From contig WACJ01000520.1 in assembly GCA_008973525.1 (NCBI GenBank), positions 62,001-126,000 of the forward strand: a stretch of DNA of 64,000 bases. The letters run 5' to 3'. The translations under genes were made by a program, and so were the position numbers. Shown piece by piece: positions 1 to 13,328 of the stretch. Under the pieces are notes generated by a model, which saw only the letters and a list, made by a program, of their open reading frames with translations, was not told the DNA's origin and ran no database searches. This stretch comes from Stenopsyche tienmushanensis (taxonomy: Eukaryota > Arthropoda > Insecta > Trichoptera > Stenopsychidae). How positions within the stretch are numbered: position 1 is the stretch's first letter; each line of letters starts with the position of its first letter.

Positions 1-3000
1 ATGGCAAGCGAGGCGCGAGCACGGACGGCGGTTATTGAAATTGTTGAGCAACTTGGCTGTGTTTTATAAAGTTTTACGTAATTTGATTGCCATTAGGAGA
101 GGCAATCTGGCGTCCCGTGATTAATTAATACAAACAGCGTTGCCAAAAAGGCGGGCCCCCGTTTTTTGAGACGTCGGATTACCGGCCCGGAATCGTGTTA
201 TGGCCCGCGCCGAACTTTTAATGGCTCATAAATCTGATGATCGATCGAGCGTTTTATACTTCTACGGTCGGATTTACGATCGCATCATCCCATCTGCTAA
301 TTAATACCTTGTATATTGGACCAATAGACGCGTGGCCCTCCGGTCCTCTCGGGGGCTCCGGAGGAGTCGCGACGCTCCATTAAATTTCGCCCCCTGGGGG
401 CTGTTAGGCGCTTGTAATATGATGGCGTTATATTTGAGGTGCTCATAAAAGGCGATAATAGAAATACGACCGTTAAAATATCTGTTTCGGTGGCTGTCAT
501 CCTGTGACGTTTCCACAAAGATGAATTACATTTATAAAATCTGCGAAATTTGCTTTATTTCTGGTTCATATTTTTAATTAATAAAGCCCATAATTAATCA
601 AAAATATTAATTCCCATTCAAATTTCATCTATCTTTTCTTAAAATACGATTAGGGTACATCACATGAACGTTCGAAATTCGAAGGTAAGAACTTTTTATT
701 TCTTAAAAAGGACTCCAAGTGGCTAAAATGCTGAAAATCTATTGAAGAGAGATCTGGCGAATAAGATTCCTTTTTATTAGAATCGGTCGCTTAATTTTAA
801 CTTCTGATGTTTTCTTTGGCTTTAAATTGTCAACGAATAACACATCTCCAGGTCCCCCAATTATTGACTGACAATTCGTGCGGCACCCACTTATCTAGCT
901 TTTTAACCTTTCCCATTGAAGCGAGATGACAAAAAATAGACGTGACTTTAATACCCAACTCACAAACACGTGCTCACACTTCAGTATGTGAATTGGCTTC
1001 TACTAAGGCTTTTAAATCTTAGGATCTTCTTCAAGGCTCATTGTCCAGATTCATATTACTGGATTTAAATTTTTGGAACCATTTTTGTACTGTTCTCTCA
1101 AAAATCGATCCATTTTTGAAAGTTCGATTGATAATTATATCTGATTTGGTTGCATTTTCTCCCAATCTGAACAAAAAATTAAGCGAAAATCTTTTGTTGT
1201 CACCGTTGTCACCGTGTTGTCATCGTTATTGAAAATCATAAAAAGACAATTTGACGTCTTTAACACGTTGACCGCTATGTCAGCTACCGGTGGCCGACAC
1301 GACGTACCTGACTTCGGCTTTGTATGAGCGAATCAGACCTTAATGTACTTTATTGAAGCATGTTAAGCAATAATGAGGTTCATTTGGACAATCTGAGCAA
1401 TAGGTTGTTACTCTGGCGGTTTTATTTCTGGCATACTTTCTAACATTTTTTATTCGTTTTGGTCTTAAGATATTAATTTTATTTTGGTTGGGTTTGATGC
1501 AAAGATATTAAACGATTTCTTTTCTGAAATCAAACATGGAAAGGTTTTTTTTCCTAGTTATTTTATGCAAAATCTGATCATTAACCATTCCAGTGTTTAA
1601 CATTGATTCAATAACTAATTTTTTGTACCAGTCTAAGAAACCGACAGGATGGCCGACACGGCACCACCCATAATATTATTCCATTTGCGCCGCATCGTTC
1701 ACCCGTGACCGACACATGGAAAAACTCTATAAAATTAGCTTAATTTTCATTAAAATAAATTTTAAACTATGTATTTGTATCTATTATATTAAATAAAACA
1801 TAAAACCACAAAAACATTTTTTCGATATTTTGCAAAAAAGACATTGGTTCAAAAATCAATGTGTTAAGAAAGAATGATACAAATACAAGAATTTGAATGC
1901 GTCCCTGGTGCATAGTAAATTTTCTTTGCGTAATCAACGCTAAAATATAATTTCCAATACACTCATACCATTCTTGACTACATTGATAATTATTATAGGG
2001 TTTCTCGAAAATAATAAAGGATCGTAATGAGTCTTTGTTCATTTTCTATAATATCTTTCTGGGTGAAAGTTATCAGTATTGTTTTTGCAACATTGTTCTC
2101 GTGAATTTCGCATTTATTAAGATTGGAATTGTCTATAATTAAAATAATCACAAATACCATTTTGTAAACGATAAATAATATATTATAGTATAAAATCTCT
2201 GTTGCTAAAATAAATATTTGAGGAACCATATAAATTTTATTAAGATGAAAGCATTGGTTTAATGGATCTAGAAAATTACATCCGGAGCAATTTACATCCA
2301 TTGAACACCACAAAACTTTCAAGTTTATCTATTTAAGGAGTCCATTACGTTTTAAGAGGTGTCTTTAAATCCGCATGGTATCGTTCTATTAATCTTCCTA
2401 CGAAATCTAAGCAATGAAATTTATTTGAATATGGATTCCATACAAATTTCGAATTTAAAAATGAAACGCTTAATCACTAATATGTTAATGGGACGACTCG
2501 GAAAAATATTTTCCTGTTGACATCCGAGGACCATTTTCATGCATTCATTAAAATATCATTTTTCCATTATAGTATAGTATTTTTCGATTGTGTTGTTCTT
2601 GGAATAACATTAGAGGAAAGCGCCTGAACGATTTATTATGGACGCAGAAACATGAAAAATTCAAGTCGTTAAATTATACGTCCCATTGTTATGATTGTAC
2701 CGAATCGTTTTGAATAAAAACATTATGGATCGTTACAAACTTGAGACAAATCTTATTTACGTTATCCGACGTAGGATGAAGCCGTTTAATATGGATATCA
2801 AGTGGGATCCCTTGAAGGCACGTACAACCTTCCATTTATTCCCGAAGGCCAGGTTAATGCCACTATAATTCGTCATGCTACCTCATTCTGGATGAGGGAG
2901 AGAACTTAACTGTTGTTAAGATTATGGGATAAGAAAACACGTCCGATATTATCCCCAGGAAGAACGTATATTTGCCGATGAAATTCGATTTTGATAAATG

Positions 3001-3892
3001 ATTGACCGAATGAAACAATAATCGATGAATAATATTATTGGCAAATTGATAATATATCTATATAATGGCTTCGCGCCATTTTTGGCTTGGAGGTAATTTA
3101 ATGAAATTTGTATTTTGTGCTGGAAAGTGTTCAACATAGGGTTCGTTATGGTCCGGATGATTTTATCGGGCGACGGAGGTGAACTTTTACGATTTTTTTA
3201 GATGTAGTCTGATGGATCTACTTTAGGGTTATACTGTGTGGTTTTGAAGTCAAAGACTGCACTTATTTTGAAGTATTTTTCATAAAAAAGAAACTTTTAA
3301 AAGAAACGTAAGAACACATTTTTTTTAGCATTCTATTATGAGGGGTCGGAACCGAGCTTTAACAAACTGCCGTAGTAAAAGCTACTCGGGGTGCGTTGTT
3401 CTTTCGTCGGAGTGGGGGTTGAATTCAATTCGGCCCACACTGAGAATATATATTTTTTAATCAAATATTCATGAATTATTTCAACGTCGAAACGATTGCA
3501 TTTTAAATAAGTCAACTCAATTTTAAATTTATCTTGTTTGTTCTCAGCTGCAAAAGTTCACCTAAACTAAGTCAGGTAATGGTGTAAAGCGTTGGAAAAC
3601 AGAAGTTTGCCTGAAATTTACATGGCCCCGAGCACATATCCTTTGCTTACAAGATAACATATAGAGGAACATAGATTCGTTTAACATTCTGGGTCTCTAA
3701 TCACGAGTGAAATTAAACCGAATAATGTTACTTAACTTTTTTGGCACGGCACCGAGCCACTTTAGATTGAACCAGGTCACGCTGAAATGCGATCTGCTCG
3801 CTCGGATTACCAGCCAACTTTTTATTGAATCGTCTTTAGATTTCTACAAAATAATTTGCTTGATTGATTCATTTTAATTGATATTCTTACAG
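1..3892. other. non-coding, probably upstream intron of the nAChR gene
   Basis: No exon could be recognised here. The first 500 bases are GC-richer than the rest and hold no convincing reading frame. A TTAACACGTTG element end starts at 1260. The remainder is AT-rich and shows only short chance ORFs. Confidence 0.5.
1260..1340. mobile_element. TTAA-type element end (TTAACACGTTGACCGC)
   Basis: TTAA followed by CACGTTGACCGC resembles the terminal inverted repeats of piggyBac-like non-autonomous elements. A matching inverted end was not found nearby, so only one end is claimed; a related ACCGACAC-type motif lies near 1710. Confidence 0.35.
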
Positions 3893-4087
3893 AGCGGAGT
3901 TCCGGCGGAGCTTTATAAGGCCAGCGACGGTAGAGGACCAAAGCAACGCACTGCCGCTGTCCAGCACCCATCGAGAGCTTCACAACATTCTTAGGGAATT
4001 GCAATTCATAACTGGCAGAATGAAGAAGGCAGATGAAGAGGCTGAACTTATCAGTGACTGGAAATTCGCTGCAATGGTTGTTGATAG
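3893..4087 (+). CDS. nAChR alpha exon: end of M3-M4 loop and pre-M4 helix
   Basis: The acceptor is ttcttacag just before 3893 and the donor is GATAG|GTGAGG after 4087. The exon takes one base to finish a codon and leaves two, so the 195 bases give 64 whole codons. The reading runs from AEFRRSF through [18 protein letters not shown] to [10 protein letters not shown]. An AG two bases later could also act as acceptor, but it would shift the start and break frame. Confidence 0.88.
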
Positions 4088-7000
4088 GTGAGGAATTGCA
4101 TTACTTTTTATCCTAATGATTTAACTATATTTATTCTCTGAAATATTAGGTCCTCCAGAAAAAATCCATTATTTTCGCACCCTCTCGTTTGAGTCCAATT
4201 TGTGTCCAGACACAATAAAGTAAATATCTCTGTAGTTTTATTTCTTGTTGTATGGTTCATCAACTTTATTTTTTGTGTCATAAATCTTATTTTATCATAA
4301 AGGTTAAATATGAAAAAACCCAAAACCAATAAAATATAACTTGAGAAAGGCTTTAACGCGACCAAAGCCAAAAACACCACCAATGAAATATATGGACTAG
4401 CATTAACACGTTGTACTCGAGAGGTGACTCTCGCTCACCACTCGGTTTGAACTGAAAGCTCGATGCGTGGCAATAACTTTATATGTTTAGATTCCGAAGA
4501 TATTCTAACAGGAGTTAAGAGTTCATTTTTTTTCTTCCAAAACTCAAAGAAAATAAATATAAATATGCCCGATATGAACTTCGTTGGCTTTTTTTAATAA
4601 AAATAATTGAAAACTATTTGATTGTCAATAATTTATCATTAATTAAATGTTTGATCAATCAATCATTTTATTCATAGTTTGTACAATTAATCTATTTTTT
4701 AGCAATTCATTGCATATATTTTTGGCTAGACAGTTGGCAATGAAAGCCTCAAAATAGCCTTATATATATCTAACTCAAATCGCAATTGAATTGAGCTTAA
4801 ATGAAGCATGATTTGCACAAACGACACGCGATTCATCGTTTTCATTCAAGTCTATGTCCAAATATTAGTTAAAAAATTTAACCATCCCGATCAATATGTG
4901 ACAAACCGCATGAAAATTGCGGTTAAAATTATGTTATCTGACGATAAAGTCAGACTAAAAGGTAGGAATATTCCACCCACTGTGTTATAAAAATAAATCT
5001 CATTTATTATCCCTTAGTGTGCTTTAAATATGGGTTGAAGAATTAATTATTGAAAATGAGCGTTCGCAAGTTATTTTTATTACGTTAACACACATTATCA
5101 ATTTTCCGTTAGCTTTGCAAATCGCAATATTATTAATGGCAATTTTATTTTAAAATATTTAGATATTTTAAACTATATTATTTATGGCTACGTCGGTACA
5201 TTTGAGGGGTGTTTAATTTTCCAACAAAGGCGCAGATGTTGGGGATTACTTTGCGGAAAACTATCACAAGATGATAATGAAGCTTAGCCATTAACTATTC
5301 CATTCCTGTATAAAATATATATTAGCTTGTACGTTTTGGTTGTTTTGCAGATATTAGGTCGGTTTAACCATTAGACTTTTAGTTCCAAAGGCACAGGTTC
5401 TAATCTATAAAAGGGATGGTGAGCAAACACATTTTTAAATAAAATAAAAAGTTAGAAACCCATGCTAAAATTGTAGGCAATGAATTTAAAACGATTTGAA
5501 CTAAAAATATTTTGCTTGATCATCAGTGTCATATTTTGTCAAGAAAAACATATAAATAACTCATATTTATTATTTTTGTACCAATGAACCATATTTGATT
5601 CAAATTTGATATGACGTGTCTCACACGACATTGTAGGTTTATTAATCTTTAAGATTGCACTTATTTTGCATTAAATATTATTAAAAATCAATTTTAATTC
5701 ACAACATACAAATATGGTTAGATTTAAAGCATTGTAGGCATAAATGAAATATTTGGTAATATTGGGGTATTTAATATTGTAGTGTATAACAGCAATAAAT
5801 ATTGTAATTAAAGCTTTCAACATCTTTTGGTAAGCCATAAAAGAAGCAAATGCGTCTAACATCCTTGTTTTATTATTCTTTAAGTGATTTAAGGTAATTT
5901 AAAACATTAACCGAAGCAAAAAAGCCCGAAAAGACTAACAATTTATACTATTTATTCGTTGTAAAAGCTCTTCCGTTCGGTGCCGAAACACTTTTAGTGC
6001 CTTAAAGATATTCAGAAAAAATCTGATTTTATTGTTGCACAATAAATAAAATTTTAGTACTCAAACAAAGCACCAGGCAGAATTTCATTCATCAAAGAAA
6101 TAAGGATAATTTATTTTTATTGCGCCGTTATCAAAGGAGGCAAATATTTATTTTATTCAGATTTTCACCTCCAAAGGGTGATTTAGACTATGATGGCGAA
6201 AGGTTGAGCCCCGCGTTAAAAATAATAAATATGAATTATTTAACGACGGCCCGGCAACAAAGGGGTTGTTAAAAATCCGCCCCGATTACCTCGCATATAC
6301 CATTTCATCATTATGGCGAAATTCTTCCTGCGGCTTGATCCGTTGTTGCCACGAAGCGGTATTGATTTCGTTCCATTATGAATTTATGTAAATGTATTAA
6401 TTGATTTTGCCACGATGGGTGACATCGAATTTGTACCACAATATCTCTCCGGGGTGAACTTATCGGGTTACATTAATACGTAAAGGACCCTTGTAGCATT
6501 CAAAATCAACTTCAATACGCCTCAAGTCAATTTGATTACATTGTCATGTCAACAGAATATTAGAAAGTTATTTTGGAAGCAAATGTCTTTAATGTATCCA
6601 TTATCATATTTATTTTTTGTTGGATGTATAAGGTTCTTCGGACTAAATTAATTGTTCAATGTATCTGATTGTTCAATAGCTGATTGTTCAATGTATCTTT
6701 AGACCAGATAACAGCATTGAATCAGGTGAGGAATGTGTCGTATGCTGCATAAGTATGAGTCTCAGGAATATGCTTTCAAATTCATTCCATGTTAGTATTG
6801 ATATATGAAAGTTCTACAATTAAATTGTATGCTGTGTTCCAAAAATATGATTAAAAATCACCACACCATATTTAATGATCTATGTAGATCATTTCTTTCT
6901 CATAGTCACTCGCTGATCCAAACTATTGATAAACTTTTTTCCATCTAAGCTTGTTTATTTGACATTTAACAAACAGAGGAACCATAAATATATCTTCATC

Positions 7001-10000
7001 CAAGAAAAAAGTGGTTAATTTGTATGTACTTAATGTGAAGTTTTATGCTTTTTAAATCTTTTAGGGCTTCAAATGAAGGATTTAGATTTTGGCTTATTAT
7101 ATTTTATGATTTTATTAATTTCACATAAACAACTTGTATTATATTACGAGTATCTGCGCCGTAATCGTCTGTTTTATAGCTACGGTGGAGTGGTTCTTAA
7201 TAACACTTAGTCTGGTGAATTCTTTGTAATATTTCTTTGTTAGAACTATGATGTGCATTTAGGTTTATTTAAGTGGATTTGAGCCTTGTTATATAAACGC
7301 CAGTTTAATGGATCACTCGTGGACTGCAGGTATCATCCCTCCTCGGGGGGTTGAGGGTTCACTATCCTTGATCAAATACGTGGGATTAACTCGGTCTCGG
7401 ATTAATGAAATTCTACTCTACCTCACAGAAGCACTTCCTTCAGACGTATGTAAATAGCGCAAAAATATTTCGGAATTATACCAAAATGACAATAAAATAT
7501 CGCGAAATTTAATAATGCTCAAATACGGTGCGCTAATAAGATTAAGAGCGAGCTAAATAATATTTTGTGGAGAAAATTTCTAACAAAGAGGCGCTTTAAA
7601 GTAACCAACGCGGGATGGACCATTGTCGTCCTGACAAACCCCACTTTGATTCTAATTAATTCGTTTTCTTGCAAACCACAATGTTTGTTCGCTGAAAGCA
7701 TAATGGAAATTATTTCAGCTAGGGACTAATTCAGCACAAATGCTTCGGAATTCAGGACGACTACCATCTCTAGTCCGGCAGGCAACGGTGTACCCATAAA
7801 ATAATGGATAATTATATTCAATGCGATTTGTGTTCGTGACTTGTTCCCCGTAAAGGGTGCTCAGACTAAGGGATGCCACAAACACCACTATTTACACATA
7901 AAAGGAGAATCGGGGAAGTACGGCAAAAACAGGCTGTTTTTAATGTAGCGGTCCTTCTCCCGGGGATTGAAACAAATTCATCTTGTAAATCATATTTCGT
8001 ATCAACAATGGTTCGTTTCATCCGTCCAGATGTACTCCGGCTTTATTATTTGTGTATGGGGATCGTTACGCAAAAATACGCCCGTTCTCTGTTCTGAATT
8101 CCTGAAAAAGTGCCCGGCTTTGTTTAAGATCGATCGGGAGCAACTTGAAATTTCAGCCTGCTGAACAAATAATTCTCAACTTTTTTCTTTCTCGGTAATT
8201 TAGTTTTGGAGCCCGTAAAACATTTACGAGCCCAAAAGTTTAGTACCGAATAATTTACTAGTTATTAGTTTCGTTATATATAGTAAACTTTTATCGGCTG
8301 CTACCATTTTTATGTGTTTACATGTTGAAAAGTATAATTTCAATCAATCAGATGAAACAGACAATCACTGCTTCCTAATATCATACGAAAAAATAGCCTA
8401 CAAACAGGATATGGTTCCTACAAATATGGAAATTTGATAAGTTTAAACCAAGCTTTATTTTACCATGCATATGTATGCAGTCCATTACAGGATTAAGACC
8501 TTTTCAAAATCCATTCAAAGAAAGGATCACATCCATTTTCATCTATATAATACATTCAGCTTCTTGTGTGTTAACATTAAAAATACTGAAAAGGGTTTCT
8601 TGGAGCATACAGAATCCAATCCTTCATGTTCTACTGCGTTTGCATTAGTATATCACCTATGTGAATTCGAAAATGAGAAAGATTTCTTTTACGAGATGAA
8701 CCTTTGTAGTTCGATGAATTCAAGTTAATATATTAAGGGGACCCGAAAATATACGCGTATTTAGTAAAAAAGTTCAAATATAATAACAAAAATTGTATGT
8801 ACAACATTATAATATATAATTTGCTTCCTTATTCAAAACATCTTCTTAACTCCTTGGCAATCCTTTGATCATTTTATTTTTACAAAAACTCTCCGACTTA
8901 GAAGCAAAAAATGATTTTAAATGCATTTTCACTTCAGTTACATTTTCGCAAGTCTTTTTTATAGTCAATCCGAGCTTAGGGGTTTAAATTAGGTGTTCTT
9001 TTCAAAATAGTCATTGATTTTTTCGTTATATGTTATTGTAAATGAGCCATATCTTATCTTACCATCTCATTAAAAAAGGGACTATGTTTTATGTTGTCGA
9101 GCAGACGTAGCACGTGTTTCATCTCTTGATTTTGTTGTGTTTGGTACCCAGCCTATCCCATAGCACCCATCCTATTCATTTGGTCCCAATGAAATCCCAG
9201 TAATTGCGATTACTCTTAGATTTTTCGTCGTAGTTCTGACTAGGATGGGTATTTTAGTGCATCGTTATCAAAATTCAAAGAAAGTCCTATTCTCGAGTCA
9301 TTTTTTAAGCTTCTATTGCCAGATATACACTTCTGGAATTAATATTGGCATCTACGGTTTCAAAGTCTAAATTTAAGGTATCAATATGTTTGAATACTTT
9401 CAGATCCCCCGGATAGAAAGCATTGAAAGACTGCATTGTTATCATTGTGAAAACTTTAATTTGCCTTATTTTCAACATGCTGAATAATTTCAAGAGTTCA
9501 ACGAAAAAAATATTTATTTTATCTCTTTACTTTTCTTTCAAGCGTTCCCACGGAAACACAAAGTCATATATTTTGATTATTCATTGGATTTCAATGTATT
9601 TAGTTTTTGGCAACAATTCAAATCTAGAAATCACAACTACAAATATCTGGATGGTTGATTAGAAGTTAAATAAAATAGTTTTATAGGAGAAAAAACAATT
9701 GGGGAATAATTTGGAGATGGAAAATATAGGGTTTGAACTTTAAGCATAACAAATATCATTTTTTGCCTATTTATTGCGAATCGTTATACACAAATAAGAA
9801 AGTTGAATTCACAATTGTCGCATATACATATTTAATCTGGCAGTTTGTCTAAAGTTGTCGAAGAACTTGCATTTCAATAAAGGCTATTGTGCACGCTCAG
9901 ACGTAGTCTTTTGGGGATATCATCGAATAAAGCCTTTGAACCGCACTTTTTTCCCACTGAATCGAAAGGCTTTCTTGTAATTTATGAAGGCATACATAAA

Positions 10001-11355
10001 AAGTACTGGAATTCGTATCCTTTTCCTATAACTTTATTCATTACTTGCGAACGATCGGCAGTACTAAATCTACTCATGAAACTTGCTGGCTATATTGGTT
10101 ACTGAGTAACAAATCGTTATTGTGTACCCTCGTAAAAATACCAAAGCATTTGCAAATAATTACGCGTATGTGGAATGAATAAATCTCTTTTAAGAAGAAC
10201 ATTTTTTTGTATCATGATGAATGATTTTAAATATGGTGTGCCTGGAATTATCGATTGTTTATCGTAGCATAAGCTGTATAACATGACATATTGTAAGCTC
10301 ACATATTACATCAGGGAATTACTGACATACAATAGATTTTGAATAAGGTCGACGATGAATCTATCAAAGACATAGTTAACCTCATATCTTCATTCATCAA
10401 GGAAATAAGACATTGAATGCATGTTATTGTAAAAAAAATAAGGCAATTATGGTAAATTGGTTAAAACTAAAAAAACTAGCTAAGATAGCAGCTTAAATTA
10501 GTAAGTTAGATAAATATATAGTTTTTATGAGTGGAGGGAAGTCTAGACTCGTTCGCGACCTCATTTGGCGCAAGTCACCTATGTAAATTAGTCTCTGAGG
10601 GGGCTTCCATGATCGTACAAATTAAAGAAGGCTCCAAGTATGCATTTATCCCCAAAAATGCAATAAAAAGCCCTAAAAGAGAACGGAGTGGCCACAAGGT
10701 CTATATGTCCAACCGGTCCGCTTTTCGGACCGCTGACATGACGAATGAGCGCCTCGCGATCGGACGCCATACTCAAACATGTCTACAGAACGATTACGAA
10801 CTTTCATTATAAAACGAAGTTGTCAGAAGAAGATTGATCGGATCGGTTATTTAAATTTTACAATCGATCGAAAATATTGTTGTCTTTATTTTATTGCGGG
10901 CAACTTTATATATATTATAAAAACAGACAGAGTCAATCAGTATTTATTCATGTAAAGTAGAATGTAAAATAAAAACCATGTGCAACTCTCGACTGGGTCG
11001 ATATTCTGCGTTTTGCACCCTAAGCCCAGTTTCTTTTATAAAAATGGAATAAATAATTTAGTTTCTCATTGACAAAAGGCTATTGAAGCTAATTAATATT
11101 ATTTTGATTGAATAAGTTATGTTTTCTAAAAGCTATGGTTTTAGTTCTAATCTAAGAATTCCGAATGTTCATGTGTAACGCCCTACTGTACAAAGCTTAC
11201 CATTATTTATTCTTTGTCTATTGAACGCTACTCGATAATAGTTTTTAAAAATATTTTCTTCTCTTTTCAGGTTCTGTCTGATCATCTTTACTCTGTTTAC
11301 CATCATTGCGACCGTCGCCGTATTATTATCTGCTCCTCATATCATTGTTCAATAA
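3893..11355 (+). CDS. nAChRalpha7-like: nicotinic acetylcholine receptor alpha subunit, C-terminal two exons (partial gene)
   Basis: This is the 3' end of a Cys-loop ligand-gated ion channel subunit: an acetylcholine-gated cation channel of neuronal plasma membranes that works as a pentamer. Two exons (3893-4087 and 11271-11355) join in phase to about 92 residues. In order they encode the end of the M3-M4 cytoplasmic loop, the amphipathic helix before M4 ([19 protein letters not shown]), the highly conserved [11 protein letters not shown] motif, M4 ([19 protein letters not shown]) and the terminus SAPHIIVQ. The motif and the SAPHIIV end are hallmarks of the insect alpha5/alpha6/alpha7 group. 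The wording looks most like alpha7, but that comes from memory, not a search. The ligand-binding domain and M1-M3 are not in the window and should lie to the left. The 7.2-kb intron before the M4 exon is large. The gene converges on the Dscam-like gene. Confidence 0.9.
4403..4460. mobile_element. second TTAACACGTTG element end
   Basis: TTAACACGTTG is followed by a partly palindromic stretch (GAGAGGTGACTCTCGCTCACC type). It shares its first 11 bases with the motif at 1260 and resembles piggyBac-like MITE ends. No partner end was identified. Confidence 0.35.
10531..11035 (+). repeat. 500-bp dispersed repeat, copy A
   Basis: The segment from GGGAAGTCTAG to TGCGTTTTGCACCCTAAGCC matches, in inverted orientation, the segment 34461-34933. 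Shared blocks include CGTTCGCGAC, AATCGGTCGAAAAT-type, TTGTCTTTATTTTATTGCGGG and CAGACAGA-TCAATCAGT. The element class is not assigned. A 93-codon ORF inside it is not conserved as a frame between copies and is not called a gene. Confidence 0.75.
11271..11355 (+). CDS. nAChR alpha last exon: M4 and C-terminus
   Basis: A strong pyrimidine tract and acceptor (cttctcttttcag) precede G TTC TGT CTG. Joined to the previous AG this gives [10 protein letters not shown], the fourth membrane segment, and ends SAPHIIVQ followed by TAA and an immediate second stop, TAG. Hydrophobic throughout, as expected for M4. Confidence 0.92.
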
Positions 11356-11440
11356 TAGTTAATCAACTCGCTTTGCATTATTGTATCGTTGTAAACAGGT
11401 AATGGAAAGGTGAATATATAAGAAGATAAAATAGCAGCCT

Positions 11441-11466
11441 AATAAATTAAAACCAAATAAAATAAA
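11441..11466 (+). terminator. candidate poly(A) signals of the nAChR gene
   Basis: Overlapping AATAAA hexamers occur at 11441, 11456 and 11461, about 90-110 bases after the stop codon. The region is AT-rich, so chance occurrence is possible, and a longer 3' UTR reaching past 13 kb cannot be excluded. Confidence 0.35.
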
Positions 11467-13204
11467 CCAATTAAAAAAAACGAAATTCAGTAAACTCATC
11501 GCTCTTAACCGGCTAATCGTTACATCGACGAACTCAAAATAAAATTCTAAAAGAACGTTTAGACCCGATGCTGAGAGCATAGTCCGCATGAACTCGAATG
11601 TTAAGTGATATACAAATACGAAGTAAGTGAATAGTGTACAGTGAGCATGATCAATTAAAAAGAATATATTTAATTAAAAAAAAAACTGAACAAGTTCTTG
11701 AAAAGGTTCCTTTATTTTCCGATAATACGTTATTCGTAAAATTATATAGGCTCATAATTGTCGATCAGGTGCAGTGAGAGGTAAATAGTGATATATACAT
11801 AGTATTGTGTACTTCTTAAGAAACTGTCCTGGGATCGAATACTAGAACAAATACACACCGATTTCGACGAGCAAATTTTAAACTTAATAATGTTATTGAT
11901 AAAATAATTAAATAATTTTAAGATACGCCCATTAAATGGAAAAGGCTTCGCCGTTTGGGAAGACCGTTTCGAAAGCCATTTGTTTCATGACATCGGATCA
12001 TCGCGCTTAAAAAGCACGCTCATCGGTCAATAAAAACGATTCGTTTGAACAAATTGTATTATAAATGCCGTTATTGTATTAACTGTTTGCTACTTTTGCT
12101 TGATACGCATTGGAATACTGATTGTCCGAAAAAGGGGAGATGAACAATTCTGTGCGGTATGTGGTTAATGGTCGTCGTTGCATCTGTTTTGGTCCGATTT
12201 TCGATTCGCTCGTTTGAACTGTCAAATTTGGAATATGTTAGGTTATGTTTCAATGTGTCACCGGATAATCAATATTTCAATGCGACTCCCTACCAGATTC
12301 TCGATTGCCATTAATAATGTAATAAAATAAAATAAATATAAGCATATAAATGAATAGATTAAAAAAATATATAAAATGCACAACGTTGTTACACTTTCGA
12401 TATTGTTGTTAGTTAAATGACAAGTCGTTTTTATTTAAATCTTTTTATTAATAAGTACATCAGATGATTAACTGGAATTGATATATTAGTTCGTAATGCA
12501 GATTGAGCCAAACGGCCTTTGGATAGATTTTAAGCCGTATTTGTATAAAAACTTGCTGAGAATATGACTATCAGGATACAGGTATCATTTCATTTCTTAT
12601 ACAACACATTCTTCAGAATTCTACTCAATATATTTTTTTACAAAAAATATTTTTATTCATCGTATACCCCCTTTTCTAAATCTATTTTTGTGGCAAATAT
12701 TTTTTATTACAACTAAAATCGACGACAATGGGAATGTTTTTAAATTTTTGTATATTACAATTTAATTAAAATTTCATCGAGCGTTGAGCCGACATTAAGA
12801 AATCATTTAAATACGCGTATCTCTAAGTCAATATCATTAATTTATTGGTTTGACCAATGATAAATTAAATTATAATACATGTATAACGATCGATTGAATT
12901 TGGTACGAATTTATTTCCACAACACGGCGATCGGATAAATAATTGTTTTTATTAGAGCGTACCCCTTAATCAGTGCCGAACTTCTCAATGAGCGTGCTTG
13001 GTAACATGTATACATTTCTCGAGCGTTAGTCACTAGTTGCACAACTATTCGAAATAACGTAATCGATCATTTTTAATTTCATAATGATTAAATCAATTAA
13101 GATCATTTATTAACAAATAAATAAATAAATAAAATTTATCTTGTTCAATTGTTATTTGTTAGTAAAATCGGTTTTTGTAATATAAAAGTATGTGTGTAAA
13201 GTAA

Positions 13205-13328
13205 GTATATCGTTAACCGAGTCGAAATGAACGCGTTTGTGTTTTAAGACTATTATACGCAGAAATATAACATCCGAATTGACGTTATTTTATTAATATA
13301 GTTCATTTCGACTCAGTCAACGACGTAT
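13205..13328. repeat. imperfect inverted repeat able to form a hairpin
   Basis: The left arm 13205-13232 (GTTAACCGAGTCGAAATGAAC core) is complementary to the right arm 13301-13328 (GTTCATTTCGACTCAGTCAAC core), with two mismatches in the 22-base core and weaker pairing outside it. The loop is about 68 bases. It lies 1.85 kb after the nAChR stop. It could be a conserved UTR structure, a small-RNA precursor or a very short MITE; I do not recognise a known miRNA. Confidence 0.6.

Larger units (their letters stand above)
4088..11270. other. nAChR intron of 7.2 kb
   Basis: This intron lies between the pre-M4 and M4 exons. It contains a TTAACACGTTG element end at 4403, a GC-richer island around 6120-6480 and copy A of a 500-bp dispersed repeat from 10531. 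I see no exons in either strand. Confidence 0.7.
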
